From the NCBI GenBank assembly GCA_010092695.1, contig JAADJJ010000001.1:372001-436000 (forward strand): a stretch of DNA of 64,000 nucleotides, read 5' to 3'. Of the stretch, positions 46,091 to 53,984 are shown in pieces. The notes under the pieces were generated by a model that was given only the letters and a program-made list of their open reading frames with translations, was not told the origin of the DNA and ran no database searches. Origin of the DNA: Enterobacteriaceae bacterium 4M9. GTDB taxonomy: Bacteria > Pseudomonadota > Gammaproteobacteria > Enterobacterales > Enterobacteriaceae. Numbering within the stretch: the first letter of the stretch is position 1; each line of letters opens with the position of its first letter. A program made the translations under genes and the position numbers.

Positions 46091-47160
46091 TGAAGATGCC
46101 AGGTGTTTTGAGCCGCAAAAATCGCGTTGCCTGTGCTCTGGCGCTGGCCATGCTGCCCTCAGGCGCGTGGGCATATCTTGATGGTGAGATTATCCCGGAC
46201 GGCCCTACTCACGATTACTTTGTGAGTCTGAATAACCAGACGATTACGGCAAACGTAGCAGGCGGCACGACTACGTCTGCATTTGCCGTTGAAGGTAACT
46301 ATAAAGCACGCGTGTTCTGTAGTAAGACCGTGATAAACCAGCCTGTTTATTTTGAAGGTAGGACATCGCTCTCGCCGACAAGTGATGGTTATTTGGATCT
46401 TAACGAATATATGGATGCCAAAATCACTATCTATATTGAAGGTACTGGCAATGGTCAGATGACGATTCCTTTTGCGCCTGTTTCTAACCAGAACAATACC
46501 AATAGATGCTCTGCCAATGACTTGAACGGCGAAGGTACGGTAATGAACAACCTCTTCGCTTCGGGTAGTAATGGAACAGTAACGTTCAGGCTTAAAAAGC
46601 CCATTATTAACGGCATTACTATTAGTGGTACCGAAGTTGCTGAGATATATGGGCGTCTTGCAGCTGGGGCTGGCGTAATGGGTTCAACGCCGCTGGCAAG
46701 GGTTATTATCGAACAGGCGTTGATAACGGTACCAGACAAATGTGTTATCGGCGATGGTAGTCCGATTACCGTTGATCTCGGTCAGATTCCGAACTCTGCA
46801 GATGCAATTGAGAAAAACGCTCAGCCTGTAAGCGTTGATATTCCCGTTAAGTGTGAAGGCGGGAGTTTTGCCACTGCAAATATGCAAATCAAAATTGGGG
46901 TATTGCAGGGGAGTCCGGCCAGCTTTAACAGCAATTATCTAAGTACAACGGGTCCTGTCGATCGCCGTGATTTAGGGATTTCATTAACGGAACGTACAGC
47001 AAGCCAGACGATTGTACCGAATTCGTTTTATGACATTCCAGGTTTTGATAACAACGAGGGGATCTGGCATTTATCTGCGAAACCCGTAGGTAAGCCAGGC
47101 ACCATGATTCCGGAAGGGGACTTTCAGGCCTCTGCCACTATAGTGACACTGTTTCCCTAA
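46090..47160 (+). CDS. Two-domain fimbrial tip adhesin candidate
   Basis: About 356 residues from the ATG at 46090 (a GTG one codon earlier is in frame). A signal peptide ends GAWA/Y. An N-terminal domain of about 190 residues has no pilin motif and two Cys pairs, and should be the receptor-binding part. The C-terminal pilin domain (about 200-356) has VPDKCVIGDGSPITVDLGQI, PVKCEG and a beta-strand end (ASATIVTLFP). The double size and two-domain layout match FimH-type adhesins. The ligand cannot be predicted. It is coupled to the previous subunit gene by TGATG. Confidence 0.88.
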   Translation: MKMPGVLSRKNRVACALALAMLPSGAWAYLDGEIIPDGPTHDYFVSLNNQTITANVAGGTTTSAFAVEGNYKARVFCSKTVINQPVYFEGRTSLSPTSDGYLDLNEYMDAKITIYIEGTGNGQMTIPFAPVSNQNNTNRCSANDLNGEGTVMNNLFASGSNGTVTFRLKKPIINGITISGTEVAEIYGRLAAGAGVMGSTPLARVIIEQALITVPDKCVIGDGSPITVDLGQIPNSADAIEKNAQPVSVDIPVKCEGGSFATANMQIKIGVLQGSPASFNSNYLSTTGPVDRRDLGISLTERTASQTIVPNSFYDIPGFDNNEGIWHLSAKPVGKPGTMIPEGDFQASATIVTLFP

Positions 47161-47169
47161 GGAGGGAAT

Positions 47170-47721
47170 ATGCGTTTAAGGATGATGAGTTTAGTTTTCG
47201 CAGCAGCTGTTCCACTCTCTGCGCCGGTATGGGCGGCGGGGGAAATCCAGGGCGGTGAAATTACGTTTACGGGAACGGTTGTGGGTCTGCCTTGCCTTAT
47301 TGAGACAGAATCAGAAAATTTTGATGTGCCGTTTGGTCAGATTGGTTTACGCGATCTTTACGGTGCAGGTAGCACAAGAGCAACGCCTGTACCGTTCTCT
47401 ATTAAGCTGAAAGACTGTACTACAGCCGTTTCTAACGCTGTTACCGTGACTTTTGGTGGTATGGCAAACGCGTCAATGGCTGAATATCTGGCAGTAGATG
47501 TTACTTCTGAAGCAAAAGGTATTGCTATTGGTATTCAGGAAGCCAGCGGCGGCGATCTTATTCCGTTGAACCAGGCGAGTGCACCTCAGGAGATCACTGG
47601 ACTGACTGCAGAGCTGAAATATGAAGCTTTCGTCCAGGGAGAGGACGCAGCTTTGGCTGACAGAACGATCACGACGGGTAATTTCACCGCCACGGCGAGC
47701 TATACACTGAACTACCAGTAA
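47170..47721 (+). CDS. Fimbrial subunit
   Basis: A 183-residue pilin with a signal peptide ending VWA/AGE. Cysteines occur in VGLPCLIE and LKDCTT, and the C-terminal motif is SYTLNYQ, with Tyr second from the end. A strong AAGGAGG site lies before the ATG. It comes after the adhesin, so it may be a second structural or tip-adaptor pilin. Similarity to the first subunit is family-level only. Confidence 0.9.
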   Translation: MRLRMMSLVFAAAVPLSAPVWAAGEIQGGEITFTGTVVGLPCLIETESENFDVPFGQIGLRDLYGAGSTRATPVPFSIKLKDCTTAVSNAVTVTFGGMANASMAEYLAVDVTSEAKGIAIGIQEASGGDLIPLNQASAPQEITGLTAELKYEAFVQGEDAALADRTITTGNFTATASYTLNYQ

Positions 47722-47743
47722 CAGAATCGACAGGGATGGTGCG

Positions 47744-48421
47744 ATGAAATATCAATGTTTCCTATACGATCAAAACATGTTTTTTTCCGAGGGGATAAAA
47801 GCGGTTATTCTGGAGCAATTTGGAAAATCGGGTGATATTTCATACGCCAGCTCTGACCACTTTTCTGAACTGATTGATGAACTCAATGTAAAGAAAAACG
47901 GCAGCGATGAGCGCTGGGTATTGTGCGACCTGGAAAGTTTTCCGCACGATCGCTTTAGCGCGCTGAGTATAGTCAAGGAATGTTATCAGAAGCAGGATCA
48001 AAAACTGGTTATGCTGCTGAGTGAAAATAATATTCCGCTCTTTTTTGCCTTGTATTCTTTGCTTCCTGAGGCAAACTGGTTACTGAAAAACGAATCTCTC
48101 TATCACTTCGTTTCATTCTTTCGGGATTTACGCGAAGTGGAGCCGAAGTCACGCTGCTTTAGCCATTCTTTGGTTAATTACACGCGTATGAAGTGGCTGT
48201 CGGACAATGCGGAATGCAGTATTTCCAGCAATGAGTGGTGGTTGATGGAAGAGATATTCAAAGGAAAATCACTTTCTCAGATCTCCAACGAAGTGGATGT
48301 GGATATTCGTAAACTGAGTTACCACAAAAGACGTTTGATGCGAAAGCTCAACGTCAGAAACAATATCGATTTATTTAATGCCTTTCGCTGTATTGTGGCC
48401 ACGCCACAGTTGGCAGGATGA
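47744..48421 (+). CDS. LuxR-type regulator linked to the fimbrial operon
   Basis: A 225-residue protein. The N-terminal half resembles a degenerate receiver (MKYQCFLYDQNMFFSEGI, WVLCDLESFPHDRF), but the pattern of phospho-acceptor residues is unclear. The C-terminal part has a LuxR-like helix-turn-helix (WWLMEEIFKGKSLSQISNE, KLSYHKRRLMRKLNVRNN). It begins 22 bases after the last pilin gene with a GGGA site and so is co-transcribed. Operon-end regulators such as FimZ control the same fimbriae; autoregulation here is inference. It is less like the RcsB-type gene at 21535. Confidence 0.82.
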   Translation: MKYQCFLYDQNMFFSEGIKAVILEQFGKSGDISYASSDHFSELIDELNVKKNGSDERWVLCDLESFPHDRFSALSIVKECYQKQDQKLVMLLSENNIPLFFALYSLLPEANWLLKNESLYHFVSFFRDLREVEPKSRCFSHSLVNYTRMKWLSDNAECSISSNEWWLMEEIFKGKSLSQISNEVDVDIRKLSYHKRRLMRKLNVRNNIDLFNAFRCIVATPQLAG

Positions 48422-48429
48422 ATTTAAGT

Positions 48430-48451
48430 TTGCTGGCAATTTCGCCAGCAA
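48430..48451. promoter_or_regulatory. Stem-loop between fimbrial operon and peptide genes
   Basis: A perfect 8-bp stem (48430-48437 with 48444-48451) and a 6-base loop, 8 bases after the LuxR gene stop. There is no T run, so termination is uncertain. It may process or stabilise the mRNA end. The peptide promoter should lie between it and 48503. Confidence 0.5.
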
Positions 48452-48502
48452 GGCAATGGAAACATTGTGAATTGTAACTAAAGCTAAGGAAATGGATAAA
48501 CC

Positions 48503-48700
48503 ATGAACAAGATCAATACTTTTGAAGCAGCAAACGTTGTTGGTGGCACCGCTCAGGATTGCGTGTACACCTATGAAACAATCCTCCTCGGTGGCTCAGC
48601 ATCTTGCCGTCTGGTTGCAAGCTGCACTGACAAAAAAGGCAACCTGACCCAGTCTTTCGCTGATGTGAACGACTCTAACTGCGGCGGCGGCGTAAACTAA
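48503..48700 (+). CDS. Double-glycine-leader, four-cysteine peptide precursor 1
   Basis: A 65-residue precursor. A 15-residue leader (MNKINTFEAANVVGG) ends in GG, the site cut by C39 peptidases. The predicted 50-residue core has four cysteines (C20, C35, C41, C60) and the block CTDKKGNLTQSF. Its paralogue at 48767 keeps the leader and the exact Cys spacing (C-x14-C-x5-C-x18-C). A DsbA-like oxidoreductase and a C39 exporter are encoded just downstream, so the product is probably a secreted disulfide-bonded peptide. Microcin-like killing is one option; signalling is another. The core is not unusually hydrophobic or Gly-rich, unlike class IIb microcins. No immunity gene is recognisable. Confidence 0.85.
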   Translation: MNKINTFEAANVVGGTAQDCVYTYETILLGGSASCRLVASCTDKKGNLTQSFADVNDSNCGGGVN

Positions 48701-48766
48701 GTTTACCGTTATCGTAGTCAAATAAAGTAAGTTTAATAATTTTAAAGTTTAATGGAATAAAGAAGA

Positions 48767-48958
48767 ATGAAAAAGATCAATACTATCGAAGCAGCAGCAA
48801 TTGTTGGTGGTATCGCAGCTGGCCAGTGTGAAGAAAGCTACATGCAGCTGCAGATTGGCACCAATGATTCTTGCCAGCTGGTGACTACCTGTGCTGACAA
48901 AAAAGGTAACCTGAGCCAGACTTTCAAAGAAGCGGCTTACTATAACTGCGCAGCATAA
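48767..48958 (+). CDS. Double-glycine-leader, four-cysteine peptide precursor 2
   Basis: A 63-residue paralogue of the previous gene, 66 bp downstream. The leader is MKKINTIEAAAIVGG; the predicted core has 48 residues with C21, C36, C42 and C61 and the shared block CADKKGNLSQTF. The leader and the central block are conserved, while the segment between the first two cysteines and the C-terminus differ. That would fit two components of one activity or two specificities. A terminator-like hairpin follows 16 bases after the stop, so the two precursors can be made in excess over the export machinery. Confidence 0.85.
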   Translation: MKKINTIEAAAIVGGIAAGQCEESYMQLQIGTNDSCQLVTTCADKKGNLSQTFKEAAYYNCAA

Positions 48959-48974
48959 TTACTGTTAACTAAAT

Positions 48975-49005
48975 AATACATGGGGAATCTTCCCCATGTA
49001 TTTTT
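48975..49005 (+). terminator. Terminator/attenuator between peptide genes and maturation operon
   Basis: A perfect 13-bp stem (48975-48987 with 48990-49002) and a run of Ts to 49005. It lies between the second precursor gene and the DsbA-like gene. Partial read-through would give abundant precursor mRNA and less of the downstream message. The tiny loop (2 bases) means the top pairs will open. Confidence 0.85.
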
Positions 49006-49025
49006 CGCTGTCATCCAGGGACGTT

Positions 49026-49709
49026 ATGAAAAATCAATATAGTCGTGCCGCAGTCGTCGGCTACTCGCTGTTTCTTATTGTTATCTCCGCACTGATGACG
49101 GTGCTTTTCTACCACATTTTTATCTTTAAGAGCTTTTCATCTGCCGGTGAACGTGAAGCCACGTTTATTGAATTTACCGCTGAGCAGGCAAAGAATAGCC
49201 CCATTCCTTTTCAAGGAAACAGTATTGTTGAAGTCATGTCTTATGGCTGCCATTACTGTGCCGCTAATGAAGAAAACGTTGCCAAAATGGTAAAAAATTT
49301 ACCAGAAGGCACTCAGTTTTCTGTTATTCATCTGTCTAAAGAAGGTAGTTTCCTAGCCTCTTACGCCTCGGTTTTTGCCACGCTTGAAGAAATGGGTATC
49401 GAGAAAGAAAGGCGTGATGCTATTTATAACAGCGTAATTACCCGTGGCCTTAATCTGGCAGACGACACCGTGCTTGAAGACTGGCTGGTAAAAAATGGTA
49501 TCAGCGTTGAGAAATATTTAGCCGCTCGTCAGAGTCCGGGTGCTAAGAATCGCCTGAACACCATGTCAGCTATTACCGAGTATTACAAAATTAATGCGAC
49601 GCCATCTTTTATCGTGAATAAGCGCTATCTTCTGACACAAGAAGGGACATTCGCGGAATTCGCCGAGAAGCTGACGACGCTGATGCAGAAGGATGAACAG
49701 AATCCGTGA
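49026..49709 (+). CDS. Membrane-anchored DsbA-like thiol oxidoreductase
   Basis: 227 residues from the ATG at 49026 (AGGGA 4 bases upstream; a frame opening at 48996 would start inside the terminator). One N-terminal membrane helix (about 10-33) anchors a periplasmic thioredoxin-fold domain. The active site is C75-H-Y-C78 (SYGCHYCAA), close to the CPHC of DsbA, with the cis-Pro loop at P193 (NATPSFIV). It most likely forms disulfides in the four-Cys peptides after export; reductase or isomerase activity cannot be excluded. It is the first gene after the hairpin, and its stop overlaps the acyltransferase start (TGATG). Confidence 0.9.
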   Translation: MKNQYSRAAVVGYSLFLIVISALMTVLFYHIFIFKSFSSAGEREATFIEFTAEQAKNSPIPFQGNSIVEVMSYGCHYCAANEENVAKMVKNLPEGTQFSVIHLSKEGSFLASYASVFATLEEMGIEKERRDAIYNSVITRGLNLADDTVLEDWLVKNGISVEKYLAARQSPGAKNRLNTMSAITEYYKINATPSFIVNKRYLLTQEGTFAEFAEKLTTLMQKDEQNP

Positions 49710-50656
49710 TGCGGTTGGTCATAATCTGGTGCGTTTTCAGTGCTAAAAACAGCCTGGCGCCGGTCCTGAAAATGCACGGCGCTATTCAGCGCGGTGCATT
49801 GTCTGTTTTTAGCAAAATCGTTCGTTATGGGCATTTGCCGACGCTGCTTTGGTTTGCCAGGGGGCTGTGTGCGTTGGGGCTGCTGGGGCGTAATTATCGC
49901 CGCCAGAATGCGGTCGCGACGCAAAACTACCGTAGCCTGACCGGGCAAAGCGGGAATATTGATGCTGCGTGGATTGCCACGCAGCGTAGTCTCCTGGAAA
50001 TGGCGGCCACCTGGGGACAAAACCCACGCATGCTGCGCCAGATGGCTGAATGTTCAGCGGCGCTCGATAACGTTGTCGCCCCGCTTCATCAGCAGAATAT
50101 CCCGGTGGTACTGGCGCCTTTACATGCCGTGTCTGACATCCTGTCTGGCATCGTGGCGGCCGGCGTGACGCCAGGAAAGGCTACCGTGGTGGTGTCGTCC
50201 AGTGCCGAGGTTTATAACCAACAGGCCCGGGAAATGGGCAACATTGCACTGTCTTATTGCTCGATTCACCAGGATAACAAGCAGCTGGCATCCAGTCTGA
50301 TGTCGCTGATTATGGAGGTGGCGCAGGGACAGCAAAATTTAATTATCTTCCCGGATATTACGCCTGACTACACCGTTCAGACCGAAGAAGGTCATTCGTC
50401 CCAAATTTCATGTCGGATATTCAATCGTCCGGCACAGTTGCACAGCGGCGTGGTGCGCCTGTCGCGCGCGGTGTCTGCGCAGGTAGTGTTTTATCAACTG
50501 TATTACCAGAATGGATTAAAAATCCATATTCATGAGCCCATTGGCGCGCGCAAGGCCGCGGCGGCCCTGCCGGGCATTATTGAGCAGTCACTGACGGAGT
50601 ATCCGAAGGACTGGCTGCTCTGGCACAGCCACTCTCTTTTTTATATTAATCACTAA
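49709..50656 (+). CDS. LpxL/HtrB-like (LPLAT) acyltransferase
   Basis: 315 residues from the ATG in the TGATG overlap. The pattern resembles the lauroyl/myristoyl-acyltransferase branch of the LPLAT superfamily. A candidate catalytic His-Asp pair is H139/D143 in APLHAVSDILSG, one residue closer than the usual HX4D/E. A later IIFPDITPDYT matches the position of the acceptor or acyl-binding segment. There is no clear signal peptide; an N-terminal hydrophobic stretch could associate with the inner membrane. In this operon it may transfer the product of the ketosynthase-ACP pathway to a peptide, lipid A or another acceptor. The family call is moderately sure; the acceptor is unknown. Confidence 0.72.
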   Translation: MRLVIIWCVFSAKNSLAPVLKMHGAIQRGALSVFSKIVRYGHLPTLLWFARGLCALGLLGRNYRRQNAVATQNYRSLTGQSGNIDAAWIATQRSLLEMAATWGQNPRMLRQMAECSAALDNVVAPLHQQNIPVVLAPLHAVSDILSGIVAAGVTPGKATVVVSSSAEVYNQQAREMGNIALSYCSIHQDNKQLASSLMSLIMEVAQGQQNLIIFPDITPDYTVQTEEGHSSQISCRIFNRPAQLHSGVVRLSRAVSAQVVFYQLYYQNGLKIHIHEPIGARKAAAALPGIIEQSLTEYPKDWLLWHSHSLFYINH

Positions 50657-50668
50657 AGCATAATAATA

Positions 50669-52822
50669 ATGAAGACGATTCTCCCGGACCCGATATATCA
50701 GGAAGAGACTAACGAGTGCGGCCTTGCCTGCATTGCCATGCTGGCGCAAACCCAGGGTGTGAATGTTTCACTCGAAGCACTGCGTGAAATCTTCCCTGCC
50801 TCCGATCACGGCTCCTCGCTTAACGATCTTGGCAACATACTGGCTAAACTGGGTATTGCTACCGCACCCGTTATTTTTGAACACAGCGAACTCAGTGAAG
50901 TCCCTTTGCCCGCCATTTTGCACTATGGCGCCAGCCACTATGTGCTGCTTGCCTATCGCAAGGGTAACCATGTCTGCGTAATGAACCCGGCAATTGGCGA
51001 GCAGTGGCTGCCTTTTGCGTCTCTGAAACGTGAAATCAGTGGCTATGCGCTGATTCTTGATAGCGACAGTCCGTACGAAACCGCCGCTGAGCCGCCAGCA
51101 GAGCTTAAAGAATCAAAAGTGCCGCTGCGTGCGATGAGCATGAAAGAGACCCGTGCGGTACGCGGCATCTACTGGCTGATGCTGCTTACGTTCCTGGTCG
51201 GGCTGACGCTGTTTTTGATGCCGACGATGGTCAGTAACGCCATCAACCAGGCGTTTTCTGATGCCACGCAAAAGGATTTCCCTTACGGGCTGTTCATTAT
51301 GGCGTTTGTCGCCTCCACGCTGCTGGCGCTGGGTGTGAGGATCATTACCGAGCGCTTTGTAAAACGCTTTGTACTGGTCAACAGTGGTCTGGGGTTTGCC
51401 CGCCTAATGAGCAATTCGCTGCGCTTTTTTGAAAAGCGTGCGCCGGGGGAAATCTTCAGCCGCTTTGCCGCCTGGCAAAGTGCGCTCCAGCAAAAAATTG
51501 AACTGGACAACAGCCTGCGTACTGACTGGGTCATCGGTGCCATTGCGATGGGCATCATGTTCTGGATAGCCCCTGTGCTGGCGGCCATTTCTGCCGTGTG
51601 TGTCACGGTGATGGGGCTTATCAGCGTATGGGCGATTTTTCGCGACAGATGGTATACCCAGCAAATTCAACTTAAAAGCGCCTCACTTAATGACTTCTTT
51701 ATGGAGACGTTGCAGGGCGTACTGACCATTAAAACCGCCGGTCTTGAGAGCCAGCGTAAGGCGCAGTTTGCCTGGTATAGTCGCGACCTGTTTAGCACGT
51801 TGCAAAAGCAAAAAGTATATCAGCAGGTTAAAGAAGGGCTGTATCAGCTTACCGGTAGCCTGGAAATGGTGGTGTTCATGCTGGTCGTGCTGCCGATGGT
51901 GCACGGTAAGTTGATTTCGCTCGGTGATTTCTTTGCCTACAGCTTCCTGCGCCAGATTTTTAGCTCCTACGTCACGCGTATTTTCTATTCCATTGTTCGT
52001 AAGTCGCAGTTGCATATTATCGACACGCGCGCGCACAGCCTGTTCCCGCAGCAGGAGTCAGAAGAAATGCCGGCGCTGTTTGAGCAGCGCAGTACGGTTG
52101 ACGTACCGCACCTGCGTTTTGCCAACCTCGGCTTTCACTACGAGCCGTCAAAACCCATTTTGCAGAACCTGTCGCTCGACCTGCCGCCGGGTAGCCAGAT
52201 TGCTATTGTCGGTGAGTCTGGCGCGGGAAAAAGTACGCTGCTGCGCCTGATGGCGGGACTGTTCTCTACGCAGGATGGGGCGTGCTACGCGGATGACCAA
52301 TCCGTTGGTCGCAAGCAGCTGGCACCGCTGGTCTGTCTGCAAAGCCAGGAAGACATTCTGTTTAACGCCACCGTGATGCAGAACGTCACACTATTTGACC
52401 CGAGCTTTGTCGACAGTAAAAAAAGCCATGTTGAGTCTGTATTGTCCTCACTTGCGCTCGGACCAGTGATAGCCAGCCTGCCTGGCGGCGTGAATGCGCT
52501 CATTCGTGAAAGCCACGCGGCGTTGTCTTTAGGCCAGCGTCAGCGTCTGCTGCTGGCGCGTGCGCTGTATAGCTCTCGCCCGGTACTCCTGCTTGATGAG
52601 CCGACGGCCAATCTGGATGACGAGACGGCAAGTATTGTGATGACCACGCTTCAGCAGCACTGTCGCGAGACCGGCAAAACGCTGATTGTCGTCACACACA
52701 GCGAACATATTCTTCCGCTTTTCCCGCAGGTATACCGTCTTACCGACGGGCAGCTGCGCCGTGAGAGCCGCAGCATGAGCATGGTTCCTGAAGCGCCCGT
52801 TGAAATGGAGGTAATGGCATGA
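50669..52822 (+). CDS. C39-peptidase ABC transporter with altered catalytic Asp
   Basis: A 717-residue protein. The N-terminal C39 domain has Q11, catalytic C17 (TNECGLACIAM) and H90 (GASHYVLL), but the third residue is Asn (N106 in VMNPAIGE) where Asp is usual. Six membrane helices (about 165-440) and an ATPase domain follow, with Walker A GESGAGKST, a variant signature LSLGQ and Walker B VLLLDEPTANLD. It probably cleaves and translocates the double-glycine peptides encoded at 48503 and 48767. The Asn may lower or retune proteolysis. It starts 12 bases after the acyltransferase and ends in a 4-base overlap with the MacA-like gene. Confidence 0.92.
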   Translation: MKTILPDPIYQEETNECGLACIAMLAQTQGVNVSLEALREIFPASDHGSSLNDLGNILAKLGIATAPVIFEHSELSEVPLPAILHYGASHYVLLAYRKGNHVCVMNPAIGEQWLPFASLKREISGYALILDSDSPYETAAEPPAELKESKVPLRAMSMKETRAVRGIYWLMLLTFLVGLTLFLMPTMVSNAINQAFSDATQKDFPYGLFIMAFVASTLLALGVRIITERFVKRFVLVNSGLGFARLMSNSLRFFEKRAPGEIFSRFAAWQSALQQKIELDNSLRTDWVIGAIAMGIMFWIAPVLAAISAVCVTVMGLISVWAIFRDRWYTQQIQLKSASLNDFFMETLQGVLTIKTAGLESQRKAQFAWYSRDLFSTLQKQKVYQQVKEGLYQLTGSLEMVVFMLVVLPMVHGKLISLGDFFAYSFLRQIFSSYVTRIFYSIVRKSQLHIIDTRAHSLFPQQESEEMPALFEQRSTVDVPHLRFANLGFHYEPSKPILQNLSLDLPPGSQIAIVGESGAGKSTLLRLMAGLFSTQDGACYADDQSVGRKQLAPLVCLQSQEDILFNATVMQNVTLFDPSFVDSKKSHVESVLSSLALGPVIASLPGGVNALIRESHAALSLGQRQRLLLARALYSSRPVLLLDEPTANLDDETASIVMTTLQQHCRETGKTLIVVTHSEHILPLFPQVYRLTDGQLRRESRSMSMVPEAPVEMEVMA

Positions 52823-53979
52823 AGCCGATAAAGCGTAAAACTCGCTGGCTGCTGGTCGCAGTCGGGTTGATTGCGTTGGTTGCCGTGAGTGTGACGGCGG
52901 TCAGCCAGATGATGTCACCGAATCAGGCGCCGCTGAATGCGCTGACCGTCGATCGGGGTGATATCGAGAAGGTGGTACTGGCGACGGGAATTGTGAAGCC
53001 GTCAATACAGGTTAACGTCGGTGCTCAGGTGAACGGTCAGCTGCGCAAACTGTATGTGCGTGCGGGCGACAAGGTGAAGAAAGGCCAGCTGCTGGCAGAA
53101 ATCGACCCGACGTTACAGGAGTCTGATCTGAATAACGCCAAAGCACAGCTTGCCAGTGCCCAGGCGCAGCGTATGTCGGCTAAAGCCACGCTGGTGCGCT
53201 ATCAGCAGGATCTGGCGCGCCAGCGCATGATGGACCGTGACGGTTCCGGCGTGCGCAGCGAGCTGGAGCAGGCGCAGGCGCAGTACGATACGCAGGTGCA
53301 GCAGGTCAAAATGTACGAGGCGCAGATTGTGCAGTCTGAGATGTCGGTAAAAACGGCGATGGCAAATCTCGGCTACACCCGCATCGTGGCGCCGGTTGAT
53401 GGTGAAGTACTGGGTATTATCACTCAGGAAGGTCAGACCATCGTGTCATCACAGAGCGCCCCGACCATTCTGGTGCTGGCTGACCTCGACAAAATGCTGG
53501 TACAGACGCGCATCTCTGAAGCGGATGTTGGCAAAATCAAGCCTGGCCAGCCGCTGTGGTTTTATGCCATTGCTAACCCGGAAAAGCGCTATGAGAGCGA
53601 GATGGGTTTTGTGCAACCGGCACCGCAGGAGGCGCTGGAAGAGCAGGGTAAATCTTACTCCAACACCAAAGGCCAGAGCAGTGCAGTGTATTACAACGGT
53701 ACCTTCGAAGTGTCGAACGAAGAGCGTGAGTTGAAAACGTCAATGACGGCACAGGTCTTTATCCGCGTGGCGCAGGCAAAGAATGTGCTGCGTGTGCCGG
53801 TCGGCGCGCTAGGCAAGGCGACCAGCCCGGATCATTACCAGGTTCTCGTGATGGAAAACGGCAAAGCACAGCTGCGCACGGTACGCATTGGTCTGAATGA
53901 CCGTCAGTATGCTGAAGTGCTGGAAGGCCTAAAAGACGGCGACAGTGTGGTGCTCCAGCCAACCATCGTGCAGGGGTAA
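52819..53979 (+). CDS. MacA-like periplasmic adaptor protein
   Basis: A 386-residue protein with an N-terminal membrane anchor (about 9-30). It has lipoyl halves around ATGIVKPSIQVNVGAQVNGQL and GYTRIVAPVDGEVLGI, a coiled-coil hairpin (about 95-165), a beta-barrel and a membrane-proximal domain. Size and motifs fit MacA. It should connect the MacB-like ATPase to the outer-membrane lipoprotein encoded two genes on. ATGA overlap with the C39 transporter; MacB starts 5 bases after its stop. MacA-type adaptors serve toxin, siderophore and macrolide exporters. Confidence 0.93.
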   Translation: MKPIKRKTRWLLVAVGLIALVAVSVTAVSQMMSPNQAPLNALTVDRGDIEKVVLATGIVKPSIQVNVGAQVNGQLRKLYVRAGDKVKKGQLLAEIDPTLQESDLNNAKAQLASAQAQRMSAKATLVRYQQDLARQRMMDRDGSGVRSELEQAQAQYDTQVQQVKMYEAQIVQSEMSVKTAMANLGYTRIVAPVDGEVLGIITQEGQTIVSSQSAPTILVLADLDKMLVQTRISEADVGKIKPGQPLWFYAIANPEKRYESEMGFVQPAPQEALEEQGKSYSNTKGQSSAVYYNGTFEVSNEERELKTSMTAQVFIRVAQAKNVLRVPVGALGKATSPDHYQVLVMENGKAQLRTVRIGLNDRQYAEVLEGLKDGDSVVLQPTIVQG

Positions 53980-53984
53980 GCGTT

